A stretch of 64,000 bases of DNA from Rhipidocladum racemiflorum (GCA_036346355.1 CM070579.1:8928001-8992000), one strand, 5' to 3'. Positions 50,682-63,560 are shown, counted from the stretch's first letter. Numbers and translations: made by a program. Notes: generated by a model not told the origin, from the sequence alone.

Positions 50682-53672
50682 TGAAATACCCCAAAATTTT
50701 CAAAACGGGTTTGAATTAGACTTTATTCGCATTTTATGTTTTTTTTTCTGAATTTATTTGGATTTTTTTTCGAATTTATTTGGATTTATTTGAGCTGATT
50801 ACGGCTTTTTGCCGTTTTCGGAAAGTTTCGGCGCCTGTGCGCCTTCCTCTTTTGGCTTTGCGCCTTCCTCCTCACGCCAGCGTCTCGCCCGCTCGGCCGT
50901 CTCCCTCGCGCGCCGCGCCGCCGAACTCCGCCGCCTTGGCGCCGCGCGCGAAGGCGCTTTGCTCTGTGCATCTTCTCGCTTCGCCTGCGTGACCTCCTCG
51001 CCATGGCCGGCGCCGCTTCGCCCTGCCGTCGCAGCCTCTAGCCCTTAGGGCTCTCCACCTCCGCCGCTTAGCGCCGCTTCGAACTCGCGCCACCGTCGCG
51101 TCCCATCGCCGCGCCGCTCGGATCTCCGCCGCAATCATGAAGCCCTTGACTTCACCGCATCTCGCCGGCTATTTAATCCCCCTCCGACCGCCATTTTTGG
51201 CTCACCAAGCCCGCCTCGCCCTCCTCTCTCGTTTCCCCTCTCTCTCCAGCTCTCCCGTGCTCTCTCGTGCTCACCCCGAGAGCTCCCTCCTCCATTCCGG
51301 TAGGACGCCGTCAGCCCGCACCGCCGCCGTTCGGCCTCCCCGAGCTGTGCCCTAGCTTTGGGTAAGTCCCATCTTGCTTCCGCCCAAAACCCCCAATGCC
51401 CCGTGCCCTAACTCGCCCTTTTCTCTTCTTCTTCCTCGCCTCCGGCTCCTACTCCGCCTTGCGCCGCTCGGGCTCGGCCGCCCCTCCCTCTTTACGACGC
51501 TCTGCCCACGCGCCGCCTCCTCCCTCCTCTCTCTCGGCTGCACCGGCCCAAGATGGCACCGTGACCTAGCGCGGGCCCACGCGCCAGCCGAAGCCAGCCT
51601 CCCCCTCCCACGCTTGCGCCCGGGCCCACTTGTCAGTGCGCTCTGGCCGTGAGGAATGGGCCGGCCCAGTGGCCATTTCCCCACGCGCGCGACCTGTGCC
51701 AAATTCATCACGGGCACTACCAAATGAATGTTGTTTATTTTCCATTTTCTATTCGGTTTTTAATTCCAAAAATCCTTTTTAAACCATTTCAATATCCAAA
51801 ATGACCCAAAAATATTCGAAAGTCCAAAAATGCTCCAAAAATACTTTTCCGAACCGTTTCGAGCCACTGAGTCCAAAAATGCCCTCCGTTCCTCAATCCG
51901 GAGTCTCCAAAATTCTAAAATGCCCAAATCACCCTTCCTTTCTCTCTCTCGGCCCGGTTCCGATTTCCGTTTCCGTTTCGTTTGATTTCTTTTAGTTTCG
52001 TTTCTTTATTGACGTCGTCCTTTTCGCGTTAGATCCGGACGTTGACGATTTCAGGAGCCGTCGCAGCTTCCCAGAGCAGATCCTGACCGACAAAGAGCCG
52101 ATTTCGACCGGCCAACGACACTTCGTCCGATCCGATCGCCAAAGAAGGCAAGCCGTACACCTTTGAACATGTTGAACCTATTCATGCCTTATTATAGTTA
52201 ATTACTATTTTCTACCGCATTACTTTATCAGATGTTGAAATATTGCAAATCCGCTTATTTTAAGAATGTCTTGATTCTTAGTTAATGCCGATTTGCTCAT
52301 GAGACTTCCTTGAAAAATATTGAACCTAATTACATCCTTGTAACCTTAGGTTAATTAATATTCCGGTATTAATTATTATTATCCTGTTAGTTTAGTCAAA
52401 TGCTTTTAAGAATGGAAATAAAGGTTGCGAACCGTTGGTTCGGTTATGTTTGGAAAAGTGCTACGGTTTGGGGGACAGACTGGATAAATCCTGAGAGGAT
52501 GAGTTCCAATCCCTACCGATGATTAATGCTTTGGTTTGTCTGGTGGCCGGTACCGTGGGTATCGGAAGGGGGTTGTGGATCGAAAAAGCCTTGGTCTTTG
52601 GCAATGTAAGGTTAATACTCCTCTTGAGCAAAGTAAATAACTTAAGAACTCGCTCAACCACAAAGTTGGGCTTGGCCAACTTCGTTGGCTTGACTCAACA
52701 TATATAGCTCGGTACATTGTACTTTCCCTCGGAATACCTATAGGAGCAGGGTTACCTTCCCGGGTATGGGAGATGGTCCAAGGTTATGAGGGGTGAAACG
52801 GAAGTGTGCACGAGGAAACTGTGGCATTCCGGGTTCACAACGGTAGGTGTCCACAGTAAGCGGGACCAAGAACTCCACACTGGCCAGTGGGGACCCCGGG
52901 TTAATGTGGACCAAAACTCTACCGGATAGGGACTAAAGAGGGAAATGTCCAATGAAAAGCTATGATAACCTCGATCCGGCCGCACGCATTTAAGTTGCGT
53001 GTTAAACTCGAGTTGGCATTAACGATCGTGGAATCTTGTGGGTAAAGCTGAACACCTCTGCAGAGTGAATAAATGGTATTCGAATACGCCGTGCTTCCGG
53101 TAAATGAAGCTGAGTTTAATTGGGGTGAATCCCGTAACCTAGCTCAAGTAGATCTTGGTGCATGTTTGAGAATGTGGTTTAATGGTGATGACTTTGTGAA
53201 TGGAACCCCCCCTGGATTACTATTATTATGGATTGTGTTTTAAATGAAAAATGGTGTTACAAATAAAACTGCATCCACAAATACTTTAACCTTGTACCAA
53301 TATTGTGCTACACCCTTGCATGTAATATTCAGTGTTTTCCGTACGACTTGTTGAGTACTCCCGTACTCACCCTTGCAACCCCGACCCCCTCTCAGAGTAT
53401 GAAGAAGCTGGAGCGTTCCAGGAATGCGTAGATGGCAATTTGGTTTTGAGGTCTTAGTCTTTTGCTCAGGCCTGCTGGCGGTGTTTTGCTTGTAAGTTAT
53501 TCGGGCCTCGCCGCGCCTCTTCAGAAAAACCCTGGCCGTTAGGCCTTATATTGAATAAAAATGTTGGAATTTGACTTTTGCCTGGCAATAATATGCTTGG
53601 TTCCTGGCAGCTAATCATCCTGGGTAGCTGTCGAGGCGTACGGATCTGCCCCTAAAAAGGCGGGCCGTCACA
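50682..53672 (+). repeat. 5' LTR of chromovirus derivative
   Basis: 2991 bp. The first 200 bp and everything after about 51120 align closely with the 3' LTR. The GC-rich part 50880-51110 is much more diverged. A TATA-like CTATTTAA lies at 51170-51177. ORFs in the GC-rich part are not conserved between the two LTRs. Confidence 0.9.
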
Positions 53673-53674
53673 AG

Positions 53675-53686
53675 TGGTATCAGAGC
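53675..53686 (+). other. Primer binding site of chromovirus derivative
   Basis: TGGTATCAGAGC, two bases after the LTR; complementary to initiator methionine tRNA. Confidence 0.85.
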
Positions 53687-54336
53687 CTTGGCTTGACCAT
53701 AGATTAAGACCTTAGGTTGGTTTAGGAAAAATCTTTATAAAATTATTTTGATCTATAAACAAAATGAGTTTAAAAAAATATAAGTATTATTGCTGTCTCC
53801 TTCTTCCCCTGCTACCTTGTCTTCTTTAAAGCTTCTTATCCCTCCCGGTCTTGTTTTAAAGTTTTGCCTGCCCGTCTAAAATTCAAAATCCTCGCGGATC
53901 TTCGCCAGCAGCTTGGAGATGATGCCGTCAGCAGTAGTTAAACCGTTAGTCGTAGAAGTTGTACCCTTCTTTGTTTTAGGCTTTTGTAATGTAAAATGGG
54001 TTATGCCGAACCTTAAAATGGTTTTGTGCATGATCCATGTCTTATAAAAATTGCTAAGTTCTCTATTTCTGTGATTTTGATTGCTTAAACTATCTATATA
54101 TTCCCGTCTAATTCAAAGGTTCCCTCAATTCATCTGAGCCCCATCTATTCTTGCTATTCTCACCCCATGCCCTAAATTCTTACTCGTCTTTTTCGCTTTC
54201 CTCAAAACCCTGCTGCAGACCAAAAAGAAAGTCAGATTGAGACCATGGCAGATTTTGGATTAAAATTCCTGCATGACAGCTCGAGCAGAAATGAAGAGTC
54301 AAGAATCACCCACCAACCTAGCTCACCATCGCCATA

Positions 54337-55161
54337 ATGGAAAGAAACAGACAACAAACGGAAAGGCACCATACGCAGTTATTGGAAAGAATTTTCGAAC
54401 GGCTAGTTGAAAAACCTCAAGGACACACCCAAGGAAATCTGGACAGACAAGAGGAAAGTACAGCGATGGGATATACGAACGAATCCGACTACTTTACCAG
54501 TGATATTCCCAAGGAGATGGACCCTCAAGCTAGTAGGATAAAAGAATCTTTGGAAGAATTACAGAGGAGCCTGAAGTTCCACACCTCAGCCATAAAGGAC
54601 ATGTCGTCAGTAATGGACAAATGGATAGCAATCGAAGAAGCCAGGAATAAATTAAAAATGATGGAAAAGAGAAAGAGAAAAATTCAACAGACATGGATAC
54701 CGACTCCCACCCAGATCGGAGGAAAGACCCCAGTCCTCACCCAAGGATTCCCTAACAAAAAGCATTCAAAAGAAAAAGAGCAACCAACACCTGCGAAACC
54801 TCAGCCCAAATCAGTTAAGTGCTACAACTGCAATGGAGACCACTTCGCCCGCAATTGTCCCACGAGGTGGGCTAAATGCTATCATTGCGCATGCAGATGG
54901 GACATTTCAGACGCAATTGCCCAAAGAAAAGTCTACCGACCTCGTAGCCAAGACGCGAGTGATAGACCCTCACCTCCACCAACCGACACTAGCGAATTGC
55001 TCACCGCAAAGGCAGGCTGCAGAGATACCCAAGGAATAAGATACAAGATAGGACAAATGAAAGACACCAGCCGAAGATGTCCAATCATGTCACCGCCAAA
55101 GGAACGACAATCGCAACAAGTACCGTTAATAAGGAATTGCTGGAAATTCCAAGCAACCTAA
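54337..55161 (+). pseudogene. gag remnant with zinc knuckle (chromovirus derivative)
   Basis: 274 codons. A helical, charged N-terminal half leads to CYNCNGDHFARNC at about residues 162-174. This is a CCHC knuckle with one residue fewer than the usual CX2CX4HX4C. A second knuckle begins (KCYHC) but is lost. The capsid domain expected upstream is not recognisable, so the protein is truncated or highly diverged. Confidence 0.65.
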
Positions 55162-56166
55162 GTAGACTAATAGCCGATTTGAAAGTGGCAACTTGGATAT
55201 GGAGATCCAAGGGATAAGGATTAGGATCAACTTGTACTATCAAGAATGTAAGGTCCGAACAATATATTGGTAATAAAGCGGTTGTTTTTGACTCATGAAT
55301 CGTGTGAATGTTCATGATGGAATGAAATAAGACTTCTTCCCGTGACACATCACCACCGAGAGGTGGAATAAAATGATCTCAACAACCAAGTAATGATGGA
55401 ATGGAAGCAACCCATGTCGCTGACAGAGTCGAAGTTCTCCTGAGAATGATAGGACAAGGAATTAGCCAAAAAAAAATTATTCCGTAAATAACCAACCTTT
55501 AGCTCAAGACCCCTAGAATGGCAGCCCTCTGAGATAAACACAACAGAGTCCGAATAGGCAATAAAGGAAAATAATTGGACTTGAGTTCCAACCTCAAAAA
55601 TCAGAATCACCTGGAAGAAAAGTGAACATGATGGCTAAGGTTTGCACAAAAGGAGCGCCATTAAATGATTTAAGAAAAAGACACGCTCCCACTAGAATCT
55701 GAGTTGCAGCTTAGACCGCCAGAGTGTTAGAAAGGCAGAAGGCTTCCTTGAAAGACAGACTAGTTTATTGAGACAAGGATATAAGAGGATTGATTTTGAC
55801 AAAATTCACCCACCCAAATGGTCGACGCCTACTTTAACGCAAGGATATACCAAGATTGAAGAAAGGAATACCGATGTAAAGTAATGAATAAACACGTGGT
55901 TGGATTTGGATGTAAAGTATGTCGAAAGATAAGATGGACCACCAAAATAATAGCCGATCGCCACCACCACTTACGGTCTGTGATAAAAATGGGAGAGGTA
56001 AGAAAAGACTTTGCCGCCAGGTTACCTAAAGAATCAGCAAGGATTGACGACAGAAGGAACAACACTAATGGATTGACCTACCAGGGAGATCTTTTGGAAA
56101 GAACAAGTTAGTAGCATTAGATTCAACCCAGATTGACGGACCACAAAGAATCCCCTGAGTCAGATT
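55162..56166 (+). other. Degenerate interior of chromovirus derivative
   Basis: No protease, RT or RNase H motif in any frame. This is probably decayed or rearranged pol; small ORFs are not informative. Confidence 0.5.
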
Positions 56167-56589
56167 GTGAGCTAGTTTAGCTCAATGTTCAGGGAAAGTC
56201 TGAATAAGGCTACAAGGACCGGTTTGAACTTTGACACAGTACTCCACCCTCAGCCAGGTGGACAAGCAGAGAAGAAACGACCAAAGTCTGAAGAAAATGT
56301 CGAGGACCTACGCTCTAAACACTCCCAATCAAGCCACCTATTGCTGTCCACAAAAGCCTCCACACAACCTCGGTTACCAGGGCAGCACAGACATCACGGA
56401 AGGAAATATCGAACCCTTGGACAGAATAAAGGACTAGGATTAAGCAGCAGTAGGACCCAGCCCGTTCAGGATACAAAAATCCGTGAAAGGATCACCACCA
56501 ATAAATTGAGTGCAAGAGAGAGGATACACTGGCTCCAAAAAGGAAATTATGTCAGAAAAATATCGACCATCAAACCCACGCCATTTTGA
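56167..56589 (+). pseudogene. Integrase remnant (chromovirus derivative)
   Basis: The 134-codon frame contains LNFDTVLHPQPGGQAEK, a worn form of the integrase block HPQTDGQTE that carries the catalytic Glu. The remainder does not align with integrase. Confidence 0.5.
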
Positions 56590-56703
56590 ATGAAAAATAA
56601 GGAGCTAAGACCGGATAGATCGACTGCATTTAAGATTCTCGAGTAATCAGAGGAATGGCATGCAAGTTACAGTTGGTTCGGGATTTGTCTGGAAATTCAC
56701 ATT

Positions 56704-57021
56704 ATGCCTCAGAAAGGACAGTTCCATCAGCAGTCAGGACAAGTGCTACCCAAAGGATTTGGATTCCCAGTACGATTCTCCATAAGGGACAGGTCAGGAT
56801 CTCGGAAATCATGGAAAGCAGATTTGGAATTTAAGACTGTCAAAATTTACCAAGTACGATGGAAGAATCACGTACTCGAGGAAACCTTGGAAAAAGGAAT
56901 CAGGTTTTTCAGCAGTAGTTTTCCAACCTTTCGCCCAGGAGGAATAAATCTCGGGGACGAGATTTGTTTTAAGGGGGGTAGGTTGAAATACCCCAAAATT
57001 TTCAAAACAGGTTTGAATTAG
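56704..57021 (+). pseudogene. Chromodomain-like pol C-terminus (chromovirus derivative)
   Basis: Contains VKIYQVRWKNHVLEETLEKG, matching the motif KVQWxxHxxEEATWE at the end of chromovirus integrases, and INLGDEICFKGG just before the polypurine tract. The frame runs on into the 3' LTR, where it ends. Confidence 0.6.
56971..56983 (+). other. Polypurine tract of chromovirus derivative
   Basis: AAGGGGGGTAGGT immediately before the 3' LTR. Confidence 0.75.
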
Positions 57022-59985
57022 ACTTTATTCGCATTTTATGTTTTTTTCTGAATTTATTTGGATTTTTTTTCGAATTTATTTGGATTTATTTGAGCTGATT
57101 ACGGCTTTTTGCCGTTTTCGGAAAGTTTCGGCGCCTGTGTGCCTTCCTCTTTTGGCTTTGCGCCTTCCTCCTCACGCCCGTGCCTCGCCCGCTCGGCCGT
57201 CTCCCTCGCGCGCCCGCGCCCTCGCTCGAACCCGCCTTCGCTGGCGCCGCGCCGCTTGTGGCGCTTTGCTCTGTGCATCTTCTCGCCACCGCCCGTGACC
57301 TCCCTGCCATGGCCGCCTGCTGCGCCGCACCATCCCGACGCCGTCGCAGCCCTAGCACTAAGGTCTCTACACCACCCGCCGCCAAGCGCCGCCACGAACC
57401 TCGCGCCCGCTGTCGCGTCCCATCGCCGCGCCGCTCGGATCTCCGCCGCAATCATGAAGCCCTTGACTTCACCGCATCTCGCCGGCTATTTAATCCCCCT
57501 CCGACCGCCATTTTTGGCTCACCAAGCCCGCCTCGCCCTCCTCTCTCGTTTCCCCTCTCTCTCCAGCTCTCCCGTGCTCTCTCGTGCTCACCCCGAGAGC
57601 TCCCTCCTCCATTCCGGCAGGACGCCGTCAGCCCGCACCGCCGCCGTTCGGCCTCCCCGAGCTGTGCCCTAGCTTTGGGTAAGTCCCATCTTGCTTCCGC
57701 CCAAAACCCCCAATGCCCCGTGCCCTAACTCGCCCTTTTCTCTCCTTCTTCCTCGCCTCGGCTCTGCTCGCTTCCGCCTTGCGCTCGGCCTCGCCCGCCT
57801 CCTCTTCCGCTGACGCTCGCCCACGCGCCACTCCTCCTCCTCTCTCTCTGCGGCATGGCCCAAGATGCGGCCGCACCTAGCGCGGGCCCACGCACCAGCC
57901 GAAGCCAGCCTCCCCCTCCCACGCTTGCGCCCGGGCCCACTCGTCAGTGCGCTCTGGCCGTGAGGAATGGGCCGGCCCAGTGGCCATTTCCCCACGCGAG
58001 ACCTGTGCCAAATTCGATTTGCACGGCCCAAATGAACAGTGTTTATTTTCCATTTTCTATTCGGTTTTTAATTCCAAAAATCCTTTTTAAACCATTTCAA
58101 TATCCAAAATGACCCAAAAATATTCGAAAGTCCAAAAATGCTCCAAAAATACTTTTCCGAACCGTTTCGAGCCACTGAGTCCAAAAATGCCCTCCGTTCC
58201 TCAATCCGGAGTCTCCAAAATTCTAAAATGCCCAAATCGCCCTTCCTTTCTCTCTCTCGGCCCGGTTCCGATTTCCGTTTCCGTTTTCGTTTCAGTTTCT
58301 TTTCGTTTTTCGTTTCTTTATTGACGTTCGTCCTTTTCGCGTTAGATCCGGACGTTGGACGATTTCAGGAGCCGTCGCAGTTCCCAGAGCAGGATCCGGA
58401 CCCGACAAAGAGCCGATTTCGACCGCGTCAACGACACTTCGTCCGATCCGATCGCCAGCAAGGCAAGCCGTACACCTTTGAACATGTTGAACCTATTCAT
58501 GCCTTATTATAGTTAATTACTATTTTCTACCGCATTACTTTACTGCATGTTTAAATATTGCAAATCCGTTTATTTTAAGAATGACGTGATTCTTAGTTAA
58601 TGCCGATTTGCTCATGAGACTTCCTTGAAAAATATTGAACCTAATTACATCCTTGTAACCTTAGGTTAATTAATATTCCGGTATTAATTATTATTATCCT
58701 GTTAGTTTAGTCAAATGCTTTTAAGAATGGAAATAAAAGGTTGCCGAACCGTTGGTTCGGTTATGTTTGGAAAAGTGCTACGGTTTGGGGGACAGAATTG
58801 GATAAATCCCGGAGAGGATGAGTTCCAATCCCCGGCTGATGATTAATGCTTTGGTTTGTCTGGTGGCCGGTACCGTGGGTATCGGAAGGGGGTTGTGGAT
58901 CGAAAAAGCCTTGGTCTTTGGCAATGTAAGGTTAATACTCCTCTTGAGCAAAGTAAATAACTTAAGAACTCGTTCAACCACAGGTTGGGCCGGTCAACTT
59001 CGTTGGCTTGACTCAACATATATAGCTCGGTACATTGTACTTTCCCTCGGAATACCTATAGGAGCAGGGTTACCTTCCCGGGTATGGGAGATGGTCCAAG
59101 GTTATGAGGGGTGAAACGGAAGTGTGCACGAGGAAACTGTGGCATTCCGGGTTCACAACGGTAGGTGTCCACAGTAAGCGGGACCAAGAACTCCACACTG
59201 GCCAGTGGGGACCCCGGGTTAATGTGAACCAAAACTCTACCGGATAGGGACTAAAGAGGGAAATGTCCAACGAAAAGCTATGATAACCTCGATCCGGCCG
59301 CACGCATTTAAGTTGCGTGTTAAACTCGAGTTGGCATTAACGATCGTGCAATCTTGTGGGTAAAGCTGAACACCTCTGCAGAGTGAATAAATGGTATTCG
59401 AATACGCCGTGCTTCCGGTAAATGAAGCTGAGTTTAATTGGGGTGAATCCCGTAACCTAGCTCAAGTAGATCTTGGTGCATGTTTGAGAATGTGGTTTAA
59501 TGGTGATGACTTTGTGAATGGAACCCCCCTGGATTACTATTATTATGGATTGTGTTTTAAATGAAAAATGGTGTTACAAATAAAACTGCATCCACAAATA
59601 CTTTAACCTTGTACCAATATTGTGCTACACCCTTGCATGTAATATTCAGTGTTTTCCAGACGACTTGTTGAGTACTCCGTACTCACCCTTGCAACCCCGA
59701 CCCTCTCGAGTATGAAGAAGCCGGAGCGTTCCAGAATGCGTAGATGGCAATTTGGTTTTGAGGTCTTAGTCTTTTGCTCAGGCTGCTGTGCGGTGTTTTG
59801 CTTGTAAGTTATTCGGGCCTGCCGCGCCTCTTCTCAGAAAAACCCTGGCCGTTAGGCCTTATATTGAATAAAAATGTTGGAATTTGACTTTTGCCTGGCA
59901 ATAATATGCTTGGTTCCTGGCAGCTAATCATCCTGGGTAGCTGTCGAGGCGTACGGATCTGCCCCTAAAAAGGCGGGCCGTCACA
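56984..59985 (+). repeat. 3' LTR of chromovirus derivative
   Basis: 3002 bp, closely similar to 50682-53672 except for the GC-rich block 57175-57420 and small indels. ORFs of up to 187 codons inside it (for example 57109-57672) are not matched in the other LTR and are judged spurious. Confidence 0.9.
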
Positions 59986-60105
59986 TACTACTTAGATAAT
60001 CTCATATACTTCTATACTACACGTACATACTCTCCGTTACGCGAAATACTCCCTACGTCATGAGATACGACATAGGGAGTAATTACTCCCGGGAGTAGAA
60101 AAGAG

Positions 60106-60112
<7 letters not shown>

Positions 60113-60158
<46 letters not shown>
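60113..60158. repeat. (TA)n(GA)n microsatellite
   Basis: Compound dinucleotide repeat with the same order as 21189-21236. Confidence 0.9.
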
Positions 60159-60159
60159 G

Positions 60160-60942
60160 CAGGGTTCCACATTTCGATTTAAATTAACGAATTTGAATTG
60201 AACGACAATTCTGAAATTAACGAATTCTCATAAATTCGACCTCTTCAGATCGAAATCGCTTTCGTTCGATTTTTCATCCAAATTCAAATTCAAATTTAAA
60301 AAAATTCAAAAAATTGACAAAATTTATCCAAAAAAATCCTATAATTAGTATTAATATTTTTATGACCTCTGGTGTAAATATTTTTTGAAAAAAATGAAAT
60401 TAAAGATTTTTTGAGTCATTCAAAATGTATATAATAGAAAAGGAAAAAAAAAAAGAAATTAGAAGTATATTTTAATATGTTAATGTTATCTAATATTAAA
60501 ACTTTTTCTTGTATTGGTATGTGACAACTTTCAATTATTTAAAATATAGCAAATGTATAGTATTTTTTTTAATATATTAGTGTTGTCTTGATAGGGTATA
60601 TTTTAATATTTTAATTACATGCATGCCTATTTTTGCACTTGTATTGATATGTGACAAGTGTTAATATGTGAATTGCATTTTACAAAATTTTACAACATTT
60701 TTTTTGTAATTTATCTCATTTTTTATATTTTCCTTAATTGTTTTTAATCTGCCGTCGAAATTTTGAACTTTTCGATCGAATTTCGATGCTTTTCGATCGA
60801 ATTTCGAGCTTTTCGATGGAAATTCGCTCATGTTTTTGACCCGTTTTCAAATCCATTTGACTTTCGAACCATTCGAAATTTCTCGAAATTCGGTACCGGT
60901 GGACGCACGAAAAGTGAGTTCGAAACGAGATTCAAAACCCTT
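60160..60942. repeat. Unclassified AT-rich repeat (copy 2)
   Basis: Related to 22953-23849 over most of its length but without the 27-bp minisatellite. It starts CAGGGTTCC; its right end is uncertain (an ACCCTT near 60935 is the best candidate). Contains repeated TTTTCGATCGAATTTCG. Confidence 0.5.
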
Positions 60943-61573
60943 GGGGATGTCAAAACATATCGGATTTCACCTGAAGTTTGGCGCGATCTTTGAGGCTTAT
61001 CCGAATCTCTGCTTTTTTGGCTTGTAATTTCCTTCGTCTTCACACTTTCTGCTGCTTTTTAAAATTCTGAGGCAAAACCTTGCTATGTTTAGAAAAATTT
61101 AAAACTAATTAATATGGCCTTTTTTATGAAAATTCATCTCAATATATGTAGTACTCCTCGGGTCACAAATAGTTATCATTTTAGACATCAACGTGATCTC
61201 CAAAACATAACTTGGAACACTAATTTCTATTATAATAAAACTAATAAAAATATAATATTATGAAAATATTTTTTTGAAAAAATCTACACGTAATTTTTAT
61301 GTATTTAGTTTAAATGTTTAAATAGATATTAACACTTAAAAGTTCGAAACTTTAACTACATATATTAAAAACAACAACTATCTATATAATCTGACGAAAC
61401 AACGGATCTATCTTTTCGAGGTTGGTAGTAATCGGGCCCGAATTTCTTCACGTTGGGCCTACCAATTCACTCTCACCTAGCCCGATTTTACGTAATTGTC
61501 TGTTCGGCCTAGCCCACATAATGCCAGAACTCCGCGTGTGACGGCCTTTGGTAGTCATCCTCGTGTTGCTTAA
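60943..61573. other. Intergenic, no gene recognised
   Basis: AT-rich; no ORF or repeat of note. Confidence 0.5.
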
Positions 61574-61804
61574 GGGCGTATTTGTTTTTGCTTTTGATTC
61601 TAGATTTTGACCCCAAAAGTTGAATAAAAAATAAACAGTCTGATTCTAGAATCTAAATCTCACAATCCAGCCCATCCAAATACACTAGAATCCACAATCC
61701 ACTTCATATGTGCTTTTGGATTCCAGCTTTTAGAGAATCAACTTCTCAATAACCACAATCTAAAATCAGCTTTTAGATAATCCAAAACAAAAACAAACAG
61801 ACCC
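61574..61804. mobile_element. Tourist-like MITE, 231 bp
   Basis: Inverted ends GGGCGTATTTGTTTTTG / CAAAAACAAACAGACCC, with target duplication TAA at 61571-61573 and 61805-61807. No ORF. Confidence 0.8.
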
Positions 61805-62192
61805 TAAATCTGAGTCTCAAGTTGCAAGTACAATGTTCCACTACCTACCAAACTGAAAAAAATCGAAATTAAAATAATGTCGATTCAGAATTATTTTAAT
61901 TAAACTTTTTTATTGGTTAAATATTGAATGAGTTAATTTCGTATAATATTGTATTTTGTTCTGGCTCAGTTCAACTCTGCTCGTTAGGTCGTTTCTAAAA
62001 ATATTTTTATACTATAAATAAAATAATATTAAATCAAACTATGTCAACTTCAAAAAAAACTCGAAGAAATAAGGTCTTAGCTCGATTTCCACCTCTACAA
62101 AGAAGTTGACATAAGCGATGTGGGACTAGTAGTATACTACATACATTTCGTCACGTGAATAGATTGCTTGATCCATGTAATTTTGTATCTTA
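61805..62192. other. Intergenic between two MITEs
   Basis: AT-rich, nothing recognised. Confidence 0.5.
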
Positions 62193-62372
62193 CGGTCTAT
62201 TTGTTTTTGCTTTTGATTTTAGATTCTGACCTCAGAAGTTGAATAAAAAACAAACAGCTCGATTCTAAAAATCAATTCTTACAATCCAGCCCACCATATA
62301 CCTTAAAATCTATAATCCACTCATTTTTAGATTCTAGCTTTTAGAGAATCCAAAATAAAAACAAACAGACGC
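62193..62372. mobile_element. Tourist-like MITE, 180 bp, same family
   Basis: Shares GTTGAATAAAAAA(C/T)AAACAG, ACAATCCAGCCCA and TTAGAGAATC with 61574-61804. Target duplication TTA at 62190-62192 and 62373-62375. It is about 50 bp shorter because part of the right half is missing. Confidence 0.8.
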
Positions 62373-62629
62373 TTAGCTGCATAAGTAAGTAGAGTGGCGG
62401 AGAGCCGGAGAGCTAATCACACATGACACTGTTACCACATCATGTTCGTCAAGATCATTTCGTTGAAGAAAAAGGTTCGTCGAGATCGTGCAGAAAACAT
62501 TAGTACCGGAGCCCCGCCAATTTAGGGAGGGACTATTCAGCACTCGAGCTTACAATAATAGCCGTGCGCTCTCTCTAGTATGGAGCCATGTGTAGCCCAA
62601 ATTTTTTCTCCTTTCTAGTGAATTTTTTT

Positions 62630-63110
62630 AACTTAAAACTCAAAATTAGAAAAAAAAATTCAACTCAAAATTTAAAACAAAAAAATAAAATTCAAAAAGT
62701 TTCAACTAAGAAAGTTTTAAATTATAAAGTTCAACTCAAAAAGTTTCAAATCAGAAATTTTCAAATAATAAAGTTTTAGCTCGAAAAGTTTCAAATCAAA
62801 AGGATTCCACTCGGAAAGTTTCAAATCGAAAAATTTCAACTCACAAGCTTTCGGCACGAAAAGTTTTGATTCTAATTTTTTTTTGTTCAAAAAGTTTTGA
62901 TTTAATATTCAAACTCAAAAAAATCTTCATAAAAATATTTCAAATCAGGAAGCTTCAACTCGACAAGTTTGCGCTCTGAAAATATTCAATTCAAAAACTT
63001 ACGATTCAAAAAGTTTCTTCTCAACAAACTTTCGGTCTGAAAAGTTTGCTTAAAAAACTTTCAAAGTTGATTAAAAATACTTGTTTTCAGAAACTTAAGT
63101 GAAAAATTTG
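62630..63110. repeat. Degenerate short-period repeat (AAAGTTTCAA type)
   Basis: Dozens of variants of a 15-16-bp unit such as TCGAAAAGTTTCAAAT without a strict period. Any ORF here is a product of the repeat. Confidence 0.7.
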
Positions 63111-63268
63111 AAATGCAAAAATTACTTCGAGTTAGAGGGAAGAAAATAAAGAAGGAAAGGGGATAAAGGAGGTAATGCTAAAGAGAGACCTTTGAGACAG
63201 AAAAAAGTGGAGGAATGAATGAGGTGGCACCATTTGTTACAAGAAAAGAGTTTTTAAGATTCAAAGAA

Positions 63269-63560
63269 TACACTGTTTAAATATTTTTTAAAAAAATAAT
63301 ACACAAAAAAATTATTATAAAAATATATTTTTGTCGTCTTTTTAATTAACGATAGAAACTCTATCTCCAAATAAATTAGAGGCAGACCTTCAGAAGCCTT
63401 AGGCTTGTCGATCAAATAAATCTACGACTAAACAGTCTGTGAACCAATTCAATCGCTAAATTAAATGACAATAGAGGTATATTTTTGTAAAAATCTTTGG
63501 CATATTATTTTTGTAAAATTATTTAAACAATATATTATTTTAAAAAAATTGTTCAAAAAA
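63269..63560. repeat. Inverted repeat, MITE-like
   Basis: ACTGTTTAAATATTTTTT on the left and the complement ATTGTTTAAATAATTTT on the right, with further A/T-rich matching inside. No clear target duplication. Confidence 0.4.

Larger units (their letters stand above)
50682..59985 (+). mobile_element. Ty3/gypsy chromovirus derivative with 3-kb LTRs
   Basis: LTRs of 2991 and 3002 bp (TGAAATACC...GCCGTCACA), a perfect target duplication TACTA (50677-50681 and 59986-59990), a Met-type primer site and a G-rich polypurine tract. The interior is only 3311 bp: a gag zinc-knuckle ORF, then remnants of the integrase end and the C-terminal chromodomain-like tail, with protease and RT missing. Long LTRs and this primer site fit the Tekay/Del group. 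It is non-autonomous. Confidence 0.88.
50448..60095. mobile_element. Small TIR element split by the chromovirus
   Basis: About 340 bp without its insert. The inverted ends CCGGGAGTAATTACTCCC (50448-50465) and GGGAGTAATTACTCCCGG are exact complements and each is internally palindromic. TA lies outside both ends (50446-50447 and 60096-60097), as in Stowaway elements. Interior AT-rich. Confidence 0.5.

Noticed and set aside
57109..57672. 187-codon ORF inside the 3' LTR of the chromovirus derivative
   Set aside because: The other LTR does not keep the same reading frame, as expected for non-coding GC-rich LTR sequence.
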